Position numbers and translations under genes: made by a program
Assembly: GCF_900112455.1 (NCBI RefSeq)
Contig: NZ_FOLT01000013.1
Span: forward strand, 1-48,585
Reading direction: 5' to 3'
Length of the DNA stretch: 48,585 nt
Source: Alkalibacterium subtropicum
GTDB taxonomy: Bacteria; Bacillota; Bacilli; Lactobacillales; Carnobacteriaceae_A
Part shown: piece after piece, positions 26,481-35,974 of the stretch
Position numbering within the stretch: the stretch's first letter is position 1
How the letters are laid out: each line of letters begins with the position of its first letter
The notes under the pieces: generated by a model
The model's input: the letters and a program-made list of their open reading frames with translations, nothing else
The model's database searches: none
Told to the model about the DNA's origin: nothing

Positions 26481-27143
26481 TTATTTTTCTGCTGCTTTAA
26501 GGATTCTATCCAGTGTCAGCTCTTTCGTGTCTTTAACGATATAGTCCGCTTTGTGCATAGCCGCTTCTGAACCGACGCCGACAGAAAACATGCCGGCCGC
26601 ATTGATCGATTCAACGCCTGCCTCGGCATCTTCCAGCCCCACACATTCTTCTGGTTTCAAGCCCAGTATTTCAGCCCCCTTCAAGAATATCTCAGGGTCC
26701 GGTTTGCCCGCACGCAAAGAAGCCGGGTCAACAACTGTCCCGTCAAACAATTCATCGATTTCCAGCTGTCTGATTATTTTTGGTCCGTTTTTACTTGCCG
26801 AAGCGAGTGCCATCCCGATCCCTTTTTCTTTGGCTTCTTTAAGAAGTCTTTCTATGCCGGGAAGCAGATCATCATGAGTGATTTCTTCGATATAATGCTG
26901 ATATTCCTCGTTTTTCTGTGTGGCCAGTTCCTGTTTCTCTTCTTCCGTATAATCGTTTTCTTTATTGCCGTGCTTTAAGATAAGATCGAGCGATTCCATG
27001 CGGCTGATGCCTTTAAGCTGTTCATTAAATGCTCTGTCCATCTCGATATCCAGCTTTTTCGCCAGACTTTTCCATGCCAGATAGTGATATTCCGCTGTAT
27101 CTGTGATCACGCCGTCCAAATCAAATATTAATCCTTTAATCAT
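26481..27143 (-). CDS. pgmB: Beta-phosphoglucomutase
   Basis: A 220-residue HAD-superfamily enzyme converting beta-glucose-1-phosphate to glucose-6-phosphate, the step needed after maltose phosphorylase. The nucleophile motif is IFDLDGVITDTAEYHY (Asp8 phosphorylated, Asp10 acid/base), followed by the cap domain, LASASKNG and the metal-binding GLEDAEAGVESINAAGM. Length and motifs match PgmB rather than other HAD phosphatases. AAGGAGGA precedes the ATG at 27143. It is separated from maltose phosphorylase by a repeat array and terminators, so the pathway is split into two transcription units. Confidence 0.95.
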   Translation of the reverse strand: MIKGLIFDLDGVITDTAEYHYLAWKSLAKKLDIEMDRAFNEQLKGISRMESLDLILKHGNKENDYTEEEKQELATQKNEEYQHYIEEITHDDLLPGIERLLKEAKEKGIGMALASASKNGPKIIRQLEIDELFDGTVVDPASLRAGKPDPEIFLKGAEILGLKPEECVGLEDAEAGVESINAAGMFSVGVGSEAAMHKADYIVKDTKELTLDRILKAAEK

Positions 27144-27180
27144 GATGTCCTCCTTAGAATGTCTTCCTGTCTCATAATGA

Positions 27181-27210
27181 AAAAAGAGAGAGGGCCCTCT
27201 CTCTTTTTTA
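27181..27210. terminator. Bidirectional terminator-like palindrome
   Basis: AAAAAAGAGAGAGGGCCC and its complement form a near-perfect 15-bp palindrome with A/T runs at both ends. It lies between pgmB (which starts at 27143) and the array. Confidence 0.8.
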
Positions 27211-27259
27211 TTTTATCATTGCTTTTAGGGGTTTTACATTTTTAGCGCTTTCTAGTTTG

Positions 27260-27738
27260 GGTTGGGTGTTCGGGCAGGAAAGATGTTCACTCGCCGGGTC
27301 GGTGCTTTGCGAGTACGACATCTTGATCCACGAACTGTTCACTCATATGGTCGGCACTTCATGAGTGCGACATTCCAGTCCAGAAACTGTTTACTCAGCA
27401 AGCAGGCATCTCACGAGTTCGACATTTCCACTCAAAAAGTGCCGACTCTGCGTCTAGGCACAGCACGAGTTCGACATTTCGGTACTGGACGTGCAGACTC
27501 ATCGAACCGGCATCTTCTCAGTTCGACATTTCGCTCCTGCAACTGCTCGCTCACTGCTTCCATGGCTCGTGAGTTCGACATTTCCACTCAAAAAGTGCTG
27601 ACTCTGCGTCTAGGCACAGCACGAGTTCGACATTCCGGTACTGGAAGTGCAGACTCATCGAACCGGCATCTTCTCAGTTCGACATTTCGCTCTCGTAACT
27701 GCTCGCTTCCATGTCCTTTACCCGGCGAACACCCAACC
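27260..27738. repeat. Array B2: nine 52-bp units bounded by inverted repeats
   Basis: GACAT begins successive units at 27317, 27369, 27421, 27473, 27525, 27577, 27629 and 27681, exactly 52 bp each; a divergent first unit starts near 27265. The shared junction is GAGTTCGACATTTC. Units from 27421 to about 27540 are copied almost unchanged from 27577, a 156-bp (three-unit) duplication. The whole array is enclosed by a 13-bp perfect inverted repeat, GGTTGGGTGTTCG (27260-27272) and CGAACACCCAACC (27726-27738). A 163-codon plus-strand frame crosses it, but the 52-bp period shifts frame in every unit, so it is not a repeat protein. Confidence 0.9.
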
Positions 27739-27757
27739 AAAGCCATTCAATAAGGAA

Positions 27758-27793
27758 GAGATCATCACAAGGATGATCTCAACCCTTTTTTTA
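27758..27793 (+). terminator. Plus-strand terminator at the right end of array B2
   Basis: GAGATCATC and GATGATCTC form a 9-bp stem; on the plus strand AACCCTTTTTTTATTT follows. The T run is on the plus side only, pointing to a transcript running rightward out of the array rather than to the end of maltose phosphorylase mRNA. Confidence 0.65.
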
Positions 27794-30061
27794 TTTCTGG
27801 AGCGCTTGTTTTACGCTGTCCTTCAATGTTACGTGTTCACCGTACAGATCGAAGTCCAGAGCGTCGCCTTCCTGTAGAGCGAATTCGACGTTTTCCTTGT
27901 CGACGATGACTTTGATGAGTCGGCCGCGGTACTTCAGTTTGAATTCGTAGCCGTCCCATTTTTCAGGACAATACGGTTCAAAGGACAGTTCGCCTGTCAT
28001 AGTGCGCATGCCGGCAAAGCCATGAACGATCGACAGCCAGCCGCCGCTCATCGATGTGATGTGCAGGCCGTCTTCCGTATCATTGTTGTAGTTGTCCAGG
28101 TCCAGACGCGCCGTACGTTCGTACATTTCGAACGCTTTCTCCTTCTTGCCCAGTTCTGATGCCAGGATCGAATGGACTAAAGGTGACAGCGATGACTCGT
28201 GAACGGTCATCGGCTCGTAAAAGTCGAAGTTGCGCTCTTTTTCATCCAGACTGTATTCGTGGTTCAGGAAGTAAAGCCCCTGCAGCACATCTGCCTGTTT
28301 GATGAACGGCGAACGCAGGATCTTGTCCCATGACCAGTTCTGGTTGATCGGACGCTCTTCCGGTTTCAGCGAATCTACCGGACGCAGATCCTTGTCCAGG
28401 AATGTATCGTGCTGAACGAAGACATCCAGCTCGTCGTCTTTAGGGAAGTACATGTTATTAACGATATCCTTCCACTGACCTAACTCTTCGTCAGTAATGT
28501 TCAGGCTCGCTTTTTTCTCGTCAGACACTTTCTCAAGAGATTCCAGCGTATAGCGCAGTGTCCACGCCGCCATCGTATTGGTGTACCAGTTATTGTTGAT
28601 GTTGTTTTCATACTCGTTCGGACCCGTCACGCCATGGATCATGTATTTTTCATTGCGTTTTGAGTAATGCACGCGGTCAGCCCAGAAGCGGGAGATCCCA
28701 GTCAGGACTTCGATTCCCTGATCCAAGAGATAGGAGTCGTCGCCGAAGTAGGTCGCATGGTTGAAGATCGCATGGGCGATCGCACCGTTACGGTGGATCT
28801 CTTCAAACGTGATCTCCCACTCGTTATGGCACTCGATCCCTGTGAAGGTCACCATTGGGTAAAGCGCGCCATCCAGACCCTGCTTGGACGCATTGACATG
28901 CGCTTCTTCCAGCTGATTATGACGATAAACGAGAAGCTGTTTAGACACTTCTTCATCTGTCGTTGACAAGTACATCGGCAGGATGCAGGATTCTGTGTCC
29001 CAGTAAGTCGCTCCGCCGTACTTCTCGCCGGTAAAGCCTTTTGGCCCGACATTCAGACGCGGATCTTCGCCGTAATAGGTCGAGAAGAGCTGGAAAATGT
29101 TGAAGCGGACACCCTGCTGGCTCGCTTCGTCGCCTTCGATCACCACATCGGCATTGTTCCAGCGGTTTTCCCACTCACTGACGTGTGCGTCTTTCAATTC
29201 AGCAAATGACACTTCGTTTGCTTCAGCTAAAATAGCTTCTGCTGTTTTGACCTGATCGGATTCTTCGACGTCACGGCTCGTGATGACCGAGACCAGCTTA
29301 GTCAAACTGACTGTTTCGCCTTCTGAAACCGTGCTTTTAAAGTTTTCAGCGACCATCATGTCAGATTCGCTGCTGTCTTCTTTAGCAAGGCCAGAAACCG
29401 AGTTGCTCATCATCGTCGTTACAGTAAAGCGTTCGGTCCCAAAATTGTTTTCCACGGTTTTGGTCGTTAAGTAAGGGTAAGGTTTTAAGCCGCGATCGCG
29501 TTCGATCCAGAACTGTTCATCGTAGTTGCTGTCTTCGTTTTCAACGTCCCCATCCAGGTAAGGGGTCATTTCGATGACGGGACTGCCTTTTTGCACGTTC
29601 GCTTCGATGTTGATAACGGCAAGTTCTTTAGTCGCTACACTTACGAACCGGTCAAAGGTGAAGGCGATCTCTGTGTCGTCTTTTGTCCAGACGAAAGAAC
29701 GATTGAGTACACCGGCCTTCATGTCGAGCTCCAGACGGTATTCTTTCACATCGTCCACGGCCAAATCGACCTTGTGTCCATCGACCTGAATCGTTACAGG
29801 GATAAAATTCGTGGCATTGATGACTTTACCGAAATACTCCGGATAGCCGATCTTCCACCAGCCGACACGTGTTTTGTCCGGATACCAGACACCGGCCAGA
29901 TACGTACCGATATGTGAATCCCCGGAATACCCTTCTTCAAAGTTTCCGCGCAGGCCCATATAGCCATTGCCGATAGCAGTCAGGCTTTCCTGCACACGCT
30001 TATCTTTTTTTACATCCGTTGTGATGACTTTCCACGGATCTATCTTTGCTATTCTCTTCAT
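27791..30061 (-). CDS. mapA: Maltose phosphorylase (GH65)
   Basis: A 756-residue cytoplasmic enzyme that phosphorolyses maltose to glucose and beta-glucose-1-phosphate. GH65 features are seen throughout: [12 protein letters not shown] near the N-terminus, [13 protein letters not shown], the [15 protein letters not shown] segment (about 412-426) with the general-acid glutamate, [18 protein letters not shown], and the C-terminal beta-sandwich. Length agrees with bacterial maltose phosphorylases; kojibiose or trehalose phosphorylase is less likely given the pgmB and maltodextrin context. The start is set at the ATG at 30061 ([10 protein letters not shown] as in homologues); an in-frame TTG at 30079 is not supported. 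The ribosome binding site is weak (GGGATGTG). It lies 35 bp after the GH13_20 gene. Confidence 0.93.
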   Translation of the reverse strand: MKRIAKIDPWKVITTDVKKDKRVQESLTAIGNGYMGLRGNFEEGYSGDSHIGTYLAGVWYPDKTRVGWWKIGYPEYFGKVINATNFIPVTIQVDGHKVDLAVDDVKEYRLELDMKAGVLNRSFVWTKDDTEIAFTFDRFVSVATKELAVINIEANVQKGSPVIEMTPYLDGDVENEDSNYDEQFWIERDRGLKPYPYLTTKTVENNFGTERFTVTTMMSNSVSGLAKEDSSESDMMVAENFKSTVSEGETVSLTKLVSVITSRDVEESDQVKTAEAILAEANEVSFAELKDAHVSEWENRWNNADVVIEGDEASQQGVRFNIFQLFSTYYGEDPRLNVGPKGFTGEKYGGATYWDTESCILPMYLSTTDEEVSKQLLVYRHNQLEEAHVNASKQGLDGALYPMVTFTGIECHNEWEITFEEIHRNGAIAHAIFNHATYFGDDSYLLDQGIEVLTGISRFWADRVHYSKRNEKYMIHGVTGPNEYENNINNNWYTNTMAAWTLRYTLESLEKVSDEKKASLNITDEELGQWKDIVNNMYFPKDDELDVFVQHDTFLDKDLRPVDSLKPEERPINQNWSWDKILRSPFIKQADVLQGLYFLNHEYSLDEKERNFDFYEPMTVHESSLSPLVHSILASELGKKEKAFEMYERTARLDLDNYNNDTEDGLHITSMSGGWLSIVHGFAGMRTMTGELSFEPYCPEKWDGYEFKLKYRGRLIKVIVDKENVEFALQEGDALDFDLYGEHVTLKDSVKQALQK

Positions 30062-30096
30062 TCCACATACACATCCCAATCTATGAATTATCGTTT

Positions 30097-31974
30097 TTAG
30101 TTGCTTTTTATCGCTTCAAGTAAGACTTTGCGTTTTTTCGCACGCTTGCGCTTTTTCATCAGGCGCTGTTTCTTCTCTTCTTCGTTATCGACATAGTAAT
30201 AAACAGAGAAACCATTATGATAAAGGATTTCGTCGTTTTCATACGATTCGTCGTTAAAACCGAACACTTTATGTGCCCCGTGCGGCAGCAGCGGCAGGAA
30301 GGCTTCGTCTTCGTCCTGATTAAAGAAGAAGTAAAGTTCCTGATTGCCCAGTTTGCGCTTGAAGCCAAGGAACTGCTCGTCATCTCTGACATCATGCCAC
30401 TCCGTTTCACCGTAGCTCAAGATCGGCTGATACTTTTTGCGGAACCGGATCAGTTCTTTTGAAAAACGCAGCATATCATGGTCCTGTTTATTTTCGTCCC
30501 AGATCATGCATTTGCGGCAATCCGGATCCCCTTCACCCTCAAGCCCCACTTCCGTCCCATAATACATACATGGGGCGCCGGGCTGGGAGTACAGAAAGGC
30601 CATCGCTGATTTCACAAGGCTTTTGTCCCCGCCTGCTTTTGTCAGGAGACGCGGTGTGTCATGGGAATCCAGCAGATTGAACATGACTTCTGTCGTCTGT
30701 TTGCGGTACAGCATCAGCTGACTGTTTAAACTCGAGATCAGTCTTGTCGGAGACAGGATCTTCTTGAAGAAATAGTTTTCGATATTATCCGTAAAGGCAT
30801 AGTTCATGACAGCATGGAACTCATCACCATTCAACCAGTTTTGAGAAGAATGCCAGATTTCACCAAGGATATACAAATCTTCTTTAACGGCTGTCGTTTC
30901 TTTGAAGAATCGCTTCCAGAAGTAGTGATCCACTTCATTCGCTACATCAAGACGCCAGGCATCCACATCAAACTCCCTGACCCAGTATGTCGCAATATCC
31001 AGAAGGTACTCCTGAACTTCGGGATTGGCCGTATTCAGTTTAGGCATATGACCGGTGAAGGCGAACGTATCATAATTCACGCGACCGACATTTTCCAGCT
31101 CTTCCGTACTTAAGCCGCTCACGTCTTCGACAGGGAAGGAATGAATATAGAACCAGTCTTTATATTTCGACTCTTCCTGATTCTCAAGAACGTCCTGCCA
31201 CTGACTCGACTGGATCCCCAGGTGATTGAAGACGGCATCGATCATGACGCGCATCCCGCGTTTGTGTGCCTCATCCACGACCTTTTTGAACAGGTCTTTA
31301 TCACCAAAATCCGGATCGATCTCTTTATAGTCGATGGTGTCGTATTTATGGTTGGAGTGTGCTTCAAAAACAGGTGTGAAATAGATGCCGTTGATCCCCA
31401 GTTCTTCCAGATGATCCAGGCCGTCTAATACACCCTGAAGGTCCCCGCCGTAGAAATCATCACGGGAAGGATGCTCCTTGCTCGCCCAGGGAAGCGTCCC
31501 TTCCGGGTTATTGCTTTCATCGCCATTTCTGAAACGCTCCGGGAAAATCTGATACCAGATCGTCTCTGCGGCCCATTTCGGAGCACGGAACGCATCGATT
31601 TCATGAATATAGGGCACACGGAAATAGAAGTTCATCTGATCAAGAAATGTTTCTTCAAACGGATAAACCCCCTGGTCGGAATAAAAAATCTCGATGCCGT
31701 CTTTGCCGATCACACGGAAACCGTACGCCATGCGTTTAGTCGGCTCATGTGTATCGATCATCCAGTAATCATGCATGTTGGTGGTCGCGACTTTTTTCAT
31801 TTCTTTCCCGTCTGTATACCATTTCTCTTCATCCAGTAAATAAGGATCGCCACTGATCAGTTCGACGCTTTCCACATCTTTTGCTTTTGTCCGTATACGG
31901 ATGTGGTAATGTCCCCGTTCGTATAAGTAAGCATATTCACTTTCGGAACGGTGATAAATTGCTGCTGTATCCAT
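30097..31974 (-). CDS. GH13_20 neopullulanase / maltogenic amylase / cyclomaltodextrinase
   Basis: A 625-residue cytoplasmic enzyme acting on maltodextrins, cyclodextrins or pullulan. The N-terminal 130 residues form a CBM34-like domain ([21 protein letters not shown] in part: [10 protein letters not shown]). The catalytic domain has [24 protein letters not shown], nucleophile in [10 protein letters not shown] (near residue 341), acid in LGEIWHSS (near 371) and LLDSHDTPR. These are the neopullulanase subfamily signatures; its three named activities cannot be separated by sequence. The C-terminus is very basic ([10 protein letters not shown]). AGAAGGAG precedes the ATG at 31974. It is the first gene of the unit with maltose phosphorylase, under an operator-bearing promoter. 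Confidence 0.9.
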   Translation of the reverse strand: MDTAAIYHRSESEYAYLYERGHYHIRIRTKAKDVESVELISGDPYLLDEEKWYTDGKEMKKVATTNMHDYWMIDTHEPTKRMAYGFRVIGKDGIEIFYSDQGVYPFEETFLDQMNFYFRVPYIHEIDAFRAPKWAAETIWYQIFPERFRNGDESNNPEGTLPWASKEHPSRDDFYGGDLQGVLDGLDHLEELGINGIYFTPVFEAHSNHKYDTIDYKEIDPDFGDKDLFKKVVDEAHKRGMRVMIDAVFNHLGIQSSQWQDVLENQEESKYKDWFYIHSFPVEDVSGLSTEELENVGRVNYDTFAFTGHMPKLNTANPEVQEYLLDIATYWVREFDVDAWRLDVANEVDHYFWKRFFKETTAVKEDLYILGEIWHSSQNWLNGDEFHAVMNYAFTDNIENYFFKKILSPTRLISSLNSQLMLYRKQTTEVMFNLLDSHDTPRLLTKAGGDKSLVKSAMAFLYSQPGAPCMYYGTEVGLEGEGDPDCRKCMIWDENKQDHDMLRFSKELIRFRKKYQPILSYGETEWHDVRDDEQFLGFKRKLGNQELYFFFNQDEDEAFLPLLPHGAHKVFGFNDESYENDEILYHNGFSVYYYVDNEEEKKQRLMKKRKRAKKRKVLLEAIKSN

Positions 31975-32037
31975 AAAAATCTCCTTCTTCTATTAAGTTT
32001 TCTCGATATCATTTTTTTGATTTTCCACCCTATCATC

Positions 32038-32110
32038 TTAAAGCGGTTTCACTCTGATTCTAGCACTTAGAGAGAATTATACAAGGCTAATCGCGGTGTT
32101 ATCGGTAACA
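32038..32110 (-). promoter_or_regulatory. Operator-controlled promoter of the GH13_20 / maltose phosphorylase unit
   Basis: TATAAT lies at 32076-32081 on the minus strand. TGTTATCGGTAACA (32097-32110), nearly palindromic, covers the -35 region, and TTAAAGCGGTTTCA (32038-32051), a 13-of-14 match to the cre consensus, lies downstream of the start point. Repression by the LacI-type regulator and CcpA is inferred. Confidence 0.7.
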
Positions 32111-32124
32111 GAATGAATAGATAA

Positions 32125-32765
32125 GAAGAAACGAGCTGCGGCTCGTTTCGCCCTGTTTGCCGGGGTGATCGTTTCGGCTGGCCGGAATTGAACCGGTTCG
32201 GCCTGTTCAGAATTTTCATAGACTGGAATGCACCGAAGTTCTTAGCATTCGGTGCATTCGCCCATATTCTTTTCACCGATGAGCTGAACCTGGCCGAGGT
32301 TCGGTCTATTCATTTAGACTGCCTTTGTCAATAAACCGAAGACAGGCTTGTTCGGTCTATTCGCTCCAGTTTTAAACCTGAATAAGCTGAACATCATCCA
32401 GGTTCAGCTTTTTCAGACAACGTGTTCCAGTCGAATGAGCCGAACATTCTGTAGTTCGGCTTATTCGACAGCCCTTAGCTTCTTAACCCACCGAAGTAAA
32501 TCAACTTCAGCACTTAGCATCCCTTCACTCTTATTAACTTACCGAAGTTGACGGTTGTTCGTCACTTAGATACATCTGTACCTCTCCTACTAACCGAATA
32601 TGTTCCAATTCGGTTAGTAGGGGGACTTGCGCCAATCTAAACTGCCGAACCAAGCCCTACTTCGGTAGTTTAGACCCGGACATCCTATTGAAACGACCGA
32701 ACTTTCGCATCTTCGGCTATTACGTTACCCCCCATTCCCTCTAATGACCGAACCCTCGTAAAACT
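32125..32765. repeat. Array A2: about thirteen CCGAA/TTCGG palindromes, 51-53 bp pitch
   Basis: Cores begin at 32131, 32182, 32233, 32284, 32336, 32387, 32440, 32491, 32542, 32593, 32644, 32697 and 32748; steps are 51-53 bp. Most units are palindromes with a 7-11 base loop, for example GAATGCACCGAA/TTCGGTGCATTC (32227-32259), a 16-bp stem GTCGAATGAGCCGAAC (32431) and CTACTAACCGAAT (32587). Stem sequences differ between units while remaining complementary; one unit has changed to CTGAA/TTCAG in both arms. The array fills the gap between the malR terminator and the GH13_20 promoter. Confidence 0.88.
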
Positions 32766-32770
32766 GTAAA

Positions 32771-32816
32771 ACAAAAATGTCCAAGCCTGACAATTAGAGC
32801 GGTCAGGCTTGGACGT
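32771..32816 (-). terminator. Terminator of the LacI-type regulator gene
   Basis: GTCCAAGCCTGAC and GTCAGGCTTGGAC form a perfect 13-bp stem followed by ATTTTTGTTTT on the minus strand. Confidence 0.92.
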
Positions 32817-32825
32817 TTAATTCTA

Positions 32826-33773
32826 TCAGCGGGTCGTGCCGCCAAGTTTCAGTTCTGTTTCAAACAGCTGATCACCCTGGGCTTTCCCGTTTTCATTAAC
32901 TTTTTTCAGGACCATCCTGGCACAGGCCGCACCCATTTCCGTGATCGACTGTTTCAGTGTCGTCAGGTTCGGGTAGGCGATCTGATCGAGGAAGACGCCG
33001 TCGTGACCGATGACGCCATAGTCGCCCGGGATGTCACCGTCATGTTCTTTGATTTCGCGGATGACCCCAAGGCCTAACCGGTCCGAAGCGCACAGGAACA
33101 AGGTGTTTTTCGGAAACATGTCCCAGTTCTCCCGGATGAAAGCCGCTGAGTAGCGGGAGCGGTTTTCGAGGTTATAAATGCACGGTTCTTTGCCGTGATT
33201 ATTCATCACCGTCGTATAGCCCTTTTCCCTAGAGCGGGCGAAAGGTTCATCGACAGCGATCCCGATATAGACGATTTTCTCATAGCCTTTTTCAATGGCG
33301 TATTCCGTCGCTTTCGCCATGCTCTCTTCATTGTTGCTGTCCACAAAGTCGATTCCCATGTCATTCTGGCCGAAAAGTACAGTTGGTTTATCCAGCGACT
33401 TGATCAGTGCTTCATCTTCCTGACGCATGCCGCAGACGATAAACCCGTCAGAATCCCCGATCTGTACGTTATTATGTGTCAGAAGCTGAAGACTGTAAGC
33501 ATACTTGTCCAGTTCATTGGCGATCCCTGTCAGAAGGAACATATAATAAGGTTCAGTGGTATCCATTTCTTCCAGTATCAGTAACTTGATGATCTGCGTG
33601 CGATTATTCGCCAGCGCTTTTGCTGCTGCATTCGGGCGATAGTTCAGTTCTCTCATGGCTTCGTAAACAAGTTCTTTCAATTCGTCCGTGACCTGCTCGG
33701 GGTGATTGATGACTCGCGAAACCGTCATTTTCGAGACGTTCGCTTTCTTTGCAACATCGTTTAATGTAGCCAA
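32826..33773 (-). CDS. malR: LacI-family regulator, probable MalR
   Basis: A 315-residue DNA-binding repressor or activator. The N-terminal LacI helix-turn-helix reads ATLNDVAKKANVSKMTVSRV, followed by the hinge (NYRPNAAAKALA) and a sugar-binding domain (LCASDRLGLGVIREIKEHD, YPNLTTLKQSI). I place the start at TTG 33773 because AAAGGAG stands 6-7 bases before it and the HTH then begins at residue 2, as in the family; the ATG 10 codons upstream precedes that ribosome binding site. Four TGTTAACGGTATCA-like sites in the district are its likely operators. Position downstream of GH42 leaves galactoside control possible as well. Confidence 0.88.
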   Translation of the reverse strand: MATLNDVAKKANVSKMTVSRVINHPEQVTDELKELVYEAMRELNYRPNAAAKALANNRTQIIKLLILEEMDTTEPYYMFLLTGIANELDKYAYSLQLLTHNNVQIGDSDGFIVCGMRQEDEALIKSLDKPTVLFGQNDMGIDFVDSNNEESMAKATEYAIEKGYEKIVYIGIAVDEPFARSREKGYTTVMNNHGKEPCIYNLENRSRYSAAFIRENWDMFPKNTLFLCASDRLGLGVIREIKEHDGDIPGDYGVIGHDGVFLDQIAYPNLTTLKQSITEMGAACARMVLKKVNENGKAQGDQLFETELKLGGTTR

Positions 33774-33835
33774 ACGTTTTCTCCTTTCATCCTGCGCGTA
33801 CACAGGGTATGTCTCATTTCCTATCTATCCATTCA

Positions 33836-33841
33836 ATTATA
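33836..33841 (-). promoter_or_regulatory. -10 element of a malR promoter
   Basis: TATAAT on the minus strand, 62 bases before the TTG start, with only a weak -35 (TGAACA) about 18 bp upstream. It suggests malR can be transcribed apart from the GH42 gene. Confidence 0.5.
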
Positions 33842-33903
33842 TCATGTCACGATGGCTTTGTTCATCCTGATCAGTCTTTATTCGAGATAAATTCACAGGA
33901 AAA

Positions 33904-35967
33904 TCACACTTCTTTTTCAACGATCCTTACTTCATACGGCTGCAGAGTAAGTCGCCCGTACACAAGTTCATCCGACTGAATATCCACCACTTCTTCGTTG
34001 ATCTCAATGACCTGCACCTCTTCCGTGAAATTCATGATAAAGACAGTTTTCAGTCCCTCGGCTTCTCTTGCCTGCACGGAGACACCGCGTTCATGTGTGA
34101 CGTCCAGTGCAGGTCTCAATCCCAAGTCTGAGATCAGTTCCCCGTAAAAATCCGCTAAAAACGCTTCTTCCAGGCGCGCGCCAAGGTAATATGCCTGCCC
34201 TTTTCCGTAAGCATTGACTGTGACGGCCGGCTTGCCTTTGTAAAAATCGCTCTGGTACACAGCCAGTCCGCTCGCCTCACCCATTTCGATCACCGTCGCG
34301 TAATCTTTAACGAGATAATTTTTTCCGTTATAGTCGATACTGTTCTCATCTGATGGATAGTACGTGTCGGATTCCACGGGCTCCATGCCGAAGGTTGCTT
34401 TCAAAGGTCCGAGCCAGCCGCCCATATGCGCCAGATCCGACTCGTTGACAACGCCAGTGATGTACGTTGAAACCAGCGTCCCGCCGCCTTTCACATAGTC
34501 CTGCAGCTTTTCGGCCGTTTTTTCAGCCAGCATATAGAGCATAGGCGCAATGACCAAGTCATACTTACTGAAGTCAGCATCTTTTGAAACGACATCCACG
34601 GCAATGTTTTTATCCCAGAAGGCCTGATAATGCTTTTCCAGTGTCTCGCCGTATTTTTTCGTCTGCAAGCCAAAGCCCTGGGCATCATTCAGGGCCCATT
34701 CGTTTTCGACATCATAAATAATGGCGACTTTCGCTTGGCGCTGATAGCCGACCACCTTAGGAGAAATCTCCTCCATCGCTTTACCAAGGCGTGCCACTTC
34801 TTTAAAGACACGGTTTTCAGGCGAACGGTCGTGATCCACCACCGCGCCATGGAATTTCTCGGAAGATCCGCGTGATTTACGCCACTGGAAATACAGCACA
34901 CTGTCCGAGCCATGAGCCAGCATCTGCATGGATGACAAGTAATGCATCCCGGGCCGCTTGGCTTTATTGACCTCGTGCCAGTTCACTCCACTTGGCGTCG
35001 ACTCCATGAGAAGGAAAGGCTGATCCTTCATCGCATAGAAGTGATCGTTCAAAAAGCCTACTTTTGAAGCCAGTGTGGCGGTGTCTTCCTTGTCATTATG
35101 CCAGGCCGGATAAGCATCCCAGCTGATGACATCCACTTCTTCAGCGAACCTGCTGTAGTCCAGTCCGGTAAAAGGCGTGAAGGCAGGATTGTCTGACATG
35201 AAGTTGGTCGTGATCGGTATACCGGGGGTGATTTCCCGCAAAGGCATACACTCATTTTTATAGAAGTCGATCGTCTGGTGCGAAACAAAACGGCGCCAGT
35301 CCAGATTCATCCCGTGCACGGCACTTTCCCCGATCCGCGAGGGTGATTCGATCTGTTCCCAGTCGGTGATCGTATGACTCCAGAACGGTCCCCACCAGGA
35401 CTCATTCAGCTGATCCAAATCATTGTTGTATTTATCTTTTAAGTAAGTTCTGAAATTCTGCTGACACAAGTTACAATGGCATTCGCCGCCAAACTCATTA
35501 GAGACATGCCACATGAGTAGTGCCGGGTGGCCTCCGTAGCGCTCAGCCAGTTTCGTGTTCATTTCCTGCGTTTTCTTCCGGTAATAAGGCGAAGAAAAAC
35601 AGTGATTGTGACGGCCACCATGCAGCTGTTTCCTGCGGCTGGCATCCACACGCAGCACTTCCGGATGCGCTTTGGACATCCAGGTCGGACGGGCACCGCT
35701 TGGTGTTGCTAAAATAAATCGGCCCCCAAAGGAAGCGATACGCTCGATGACCTCATCCAGCCACGTGAAGTTATAGCTCCCTTCTTCAGGCTCCAAAGCG
35801 GCCCAGGCAAAAATCCCGATGGAGAAGGTGTTCGTGTGGGCTTTCTGCATCAGCACCACATCTTCTTTCAGTATCTCGGGATAGGCCAGCCACTGATCCG
35901 GATTGTAGTCGCCCCCGTGCAGCAGGCGTGTTTCATCTGTTAAAGGTTTCTTGATCAAATCAACCAT
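33904..35967 (-). CDS. GH42 beta-galactosidase
   Basis: A 687-residue cytoplasmic beta-galactosidase of family GH42. It has the N-terminal HGGDYNPDQW, FSIGIFAWAALEPEEG, the acid/base glutamate in WHVSNEFGGECH (near residue 157), the nucleophile glutamate in LLMESTPSGVNW (near 321), and a cysteine cluster with GECHCNLCQ that binds zinc in thermophilic relatives. The trimerisation and C-terminal beta domains follow to a normal length. Substrates may be galacto-oligosaccharides or plant galactans rather than lactose; no lactose transporter is nearby. The ATG at 35967 overlaps its only AAAGGA, so a TTG at 35958 is an alternative start. The TIGR02679-like gene ends 7 bases upstream. Confidence 0.92.
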   Translation of the reverse strand: MVDLIKKPLTDETRLLHGGDYNPDQWLAYPEILKEDVVLMQKAHTNTFSIGIFAWAALEPEEGSYNFTWLDEVIERIASFGGRFILATPSGARPTWMSKAHPEVLRVDASRRKQLHGGRHNHCFSSPYYRKKTQEMNTKLAERYGGHPALLMWHVSNEFGGECHCNLCQQNFRTYLKDKYNNDLDQLNESWWGPFWSHTITDWEQIESPSRIGESAVHGMNLDWRRFVSHQTIDFYKNECMPLREITPGIPITTNFMSDNPAFTPFTGLDYSRFAEEVDVISWDAYPAWHNDKEDTATLASKVGFLNDHFYAMKDQPFLLMESTPSGVNWHEVNKAKRPGMHYLSSMQMLAHGSDSVLYFQWRKSRGSSEKFHGAVVDHDRSPENRVFKEVARLGKAMEEISPKVVGYQRQAKVAIIYDVENEWALNDAQGFGLQTKKYGETLEKHYQAFWDKNIAVDVVSKDADFSKYDLVIAPMLYMLAEKTAEKLQDYVKGGGTLVSTYITGVVNESDLAHMGGWLGPLKATFGMEPVESDTYYPSDENSIDYNGKNYLVKDYATVIEMGEASGLAVYQSDFYKGKPAVTVNAYGKGQAYYLGARLEEAFLADFYGELISDLGLRPALDVTHERGVSVQAREAEGLKTVFIMNFTEEVQVIEINEEVVDIQSDELVYGRLTLQPYEVRIVEKEV

Positions 35968-35974
35968 CCTTTCA

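Noticed and set aside
27260-27738. CRISPR array
   Set aside because: No constant repeat alternating with unique spacers: whole units resemble each other, and no cas genes are present in the window.
27262-27753. 163-codon plus-strand frame
   Set aside because: Runs across the 52-bp array; each unit is read in a different phase, so it encodes no repeated peptide and has no start signal.
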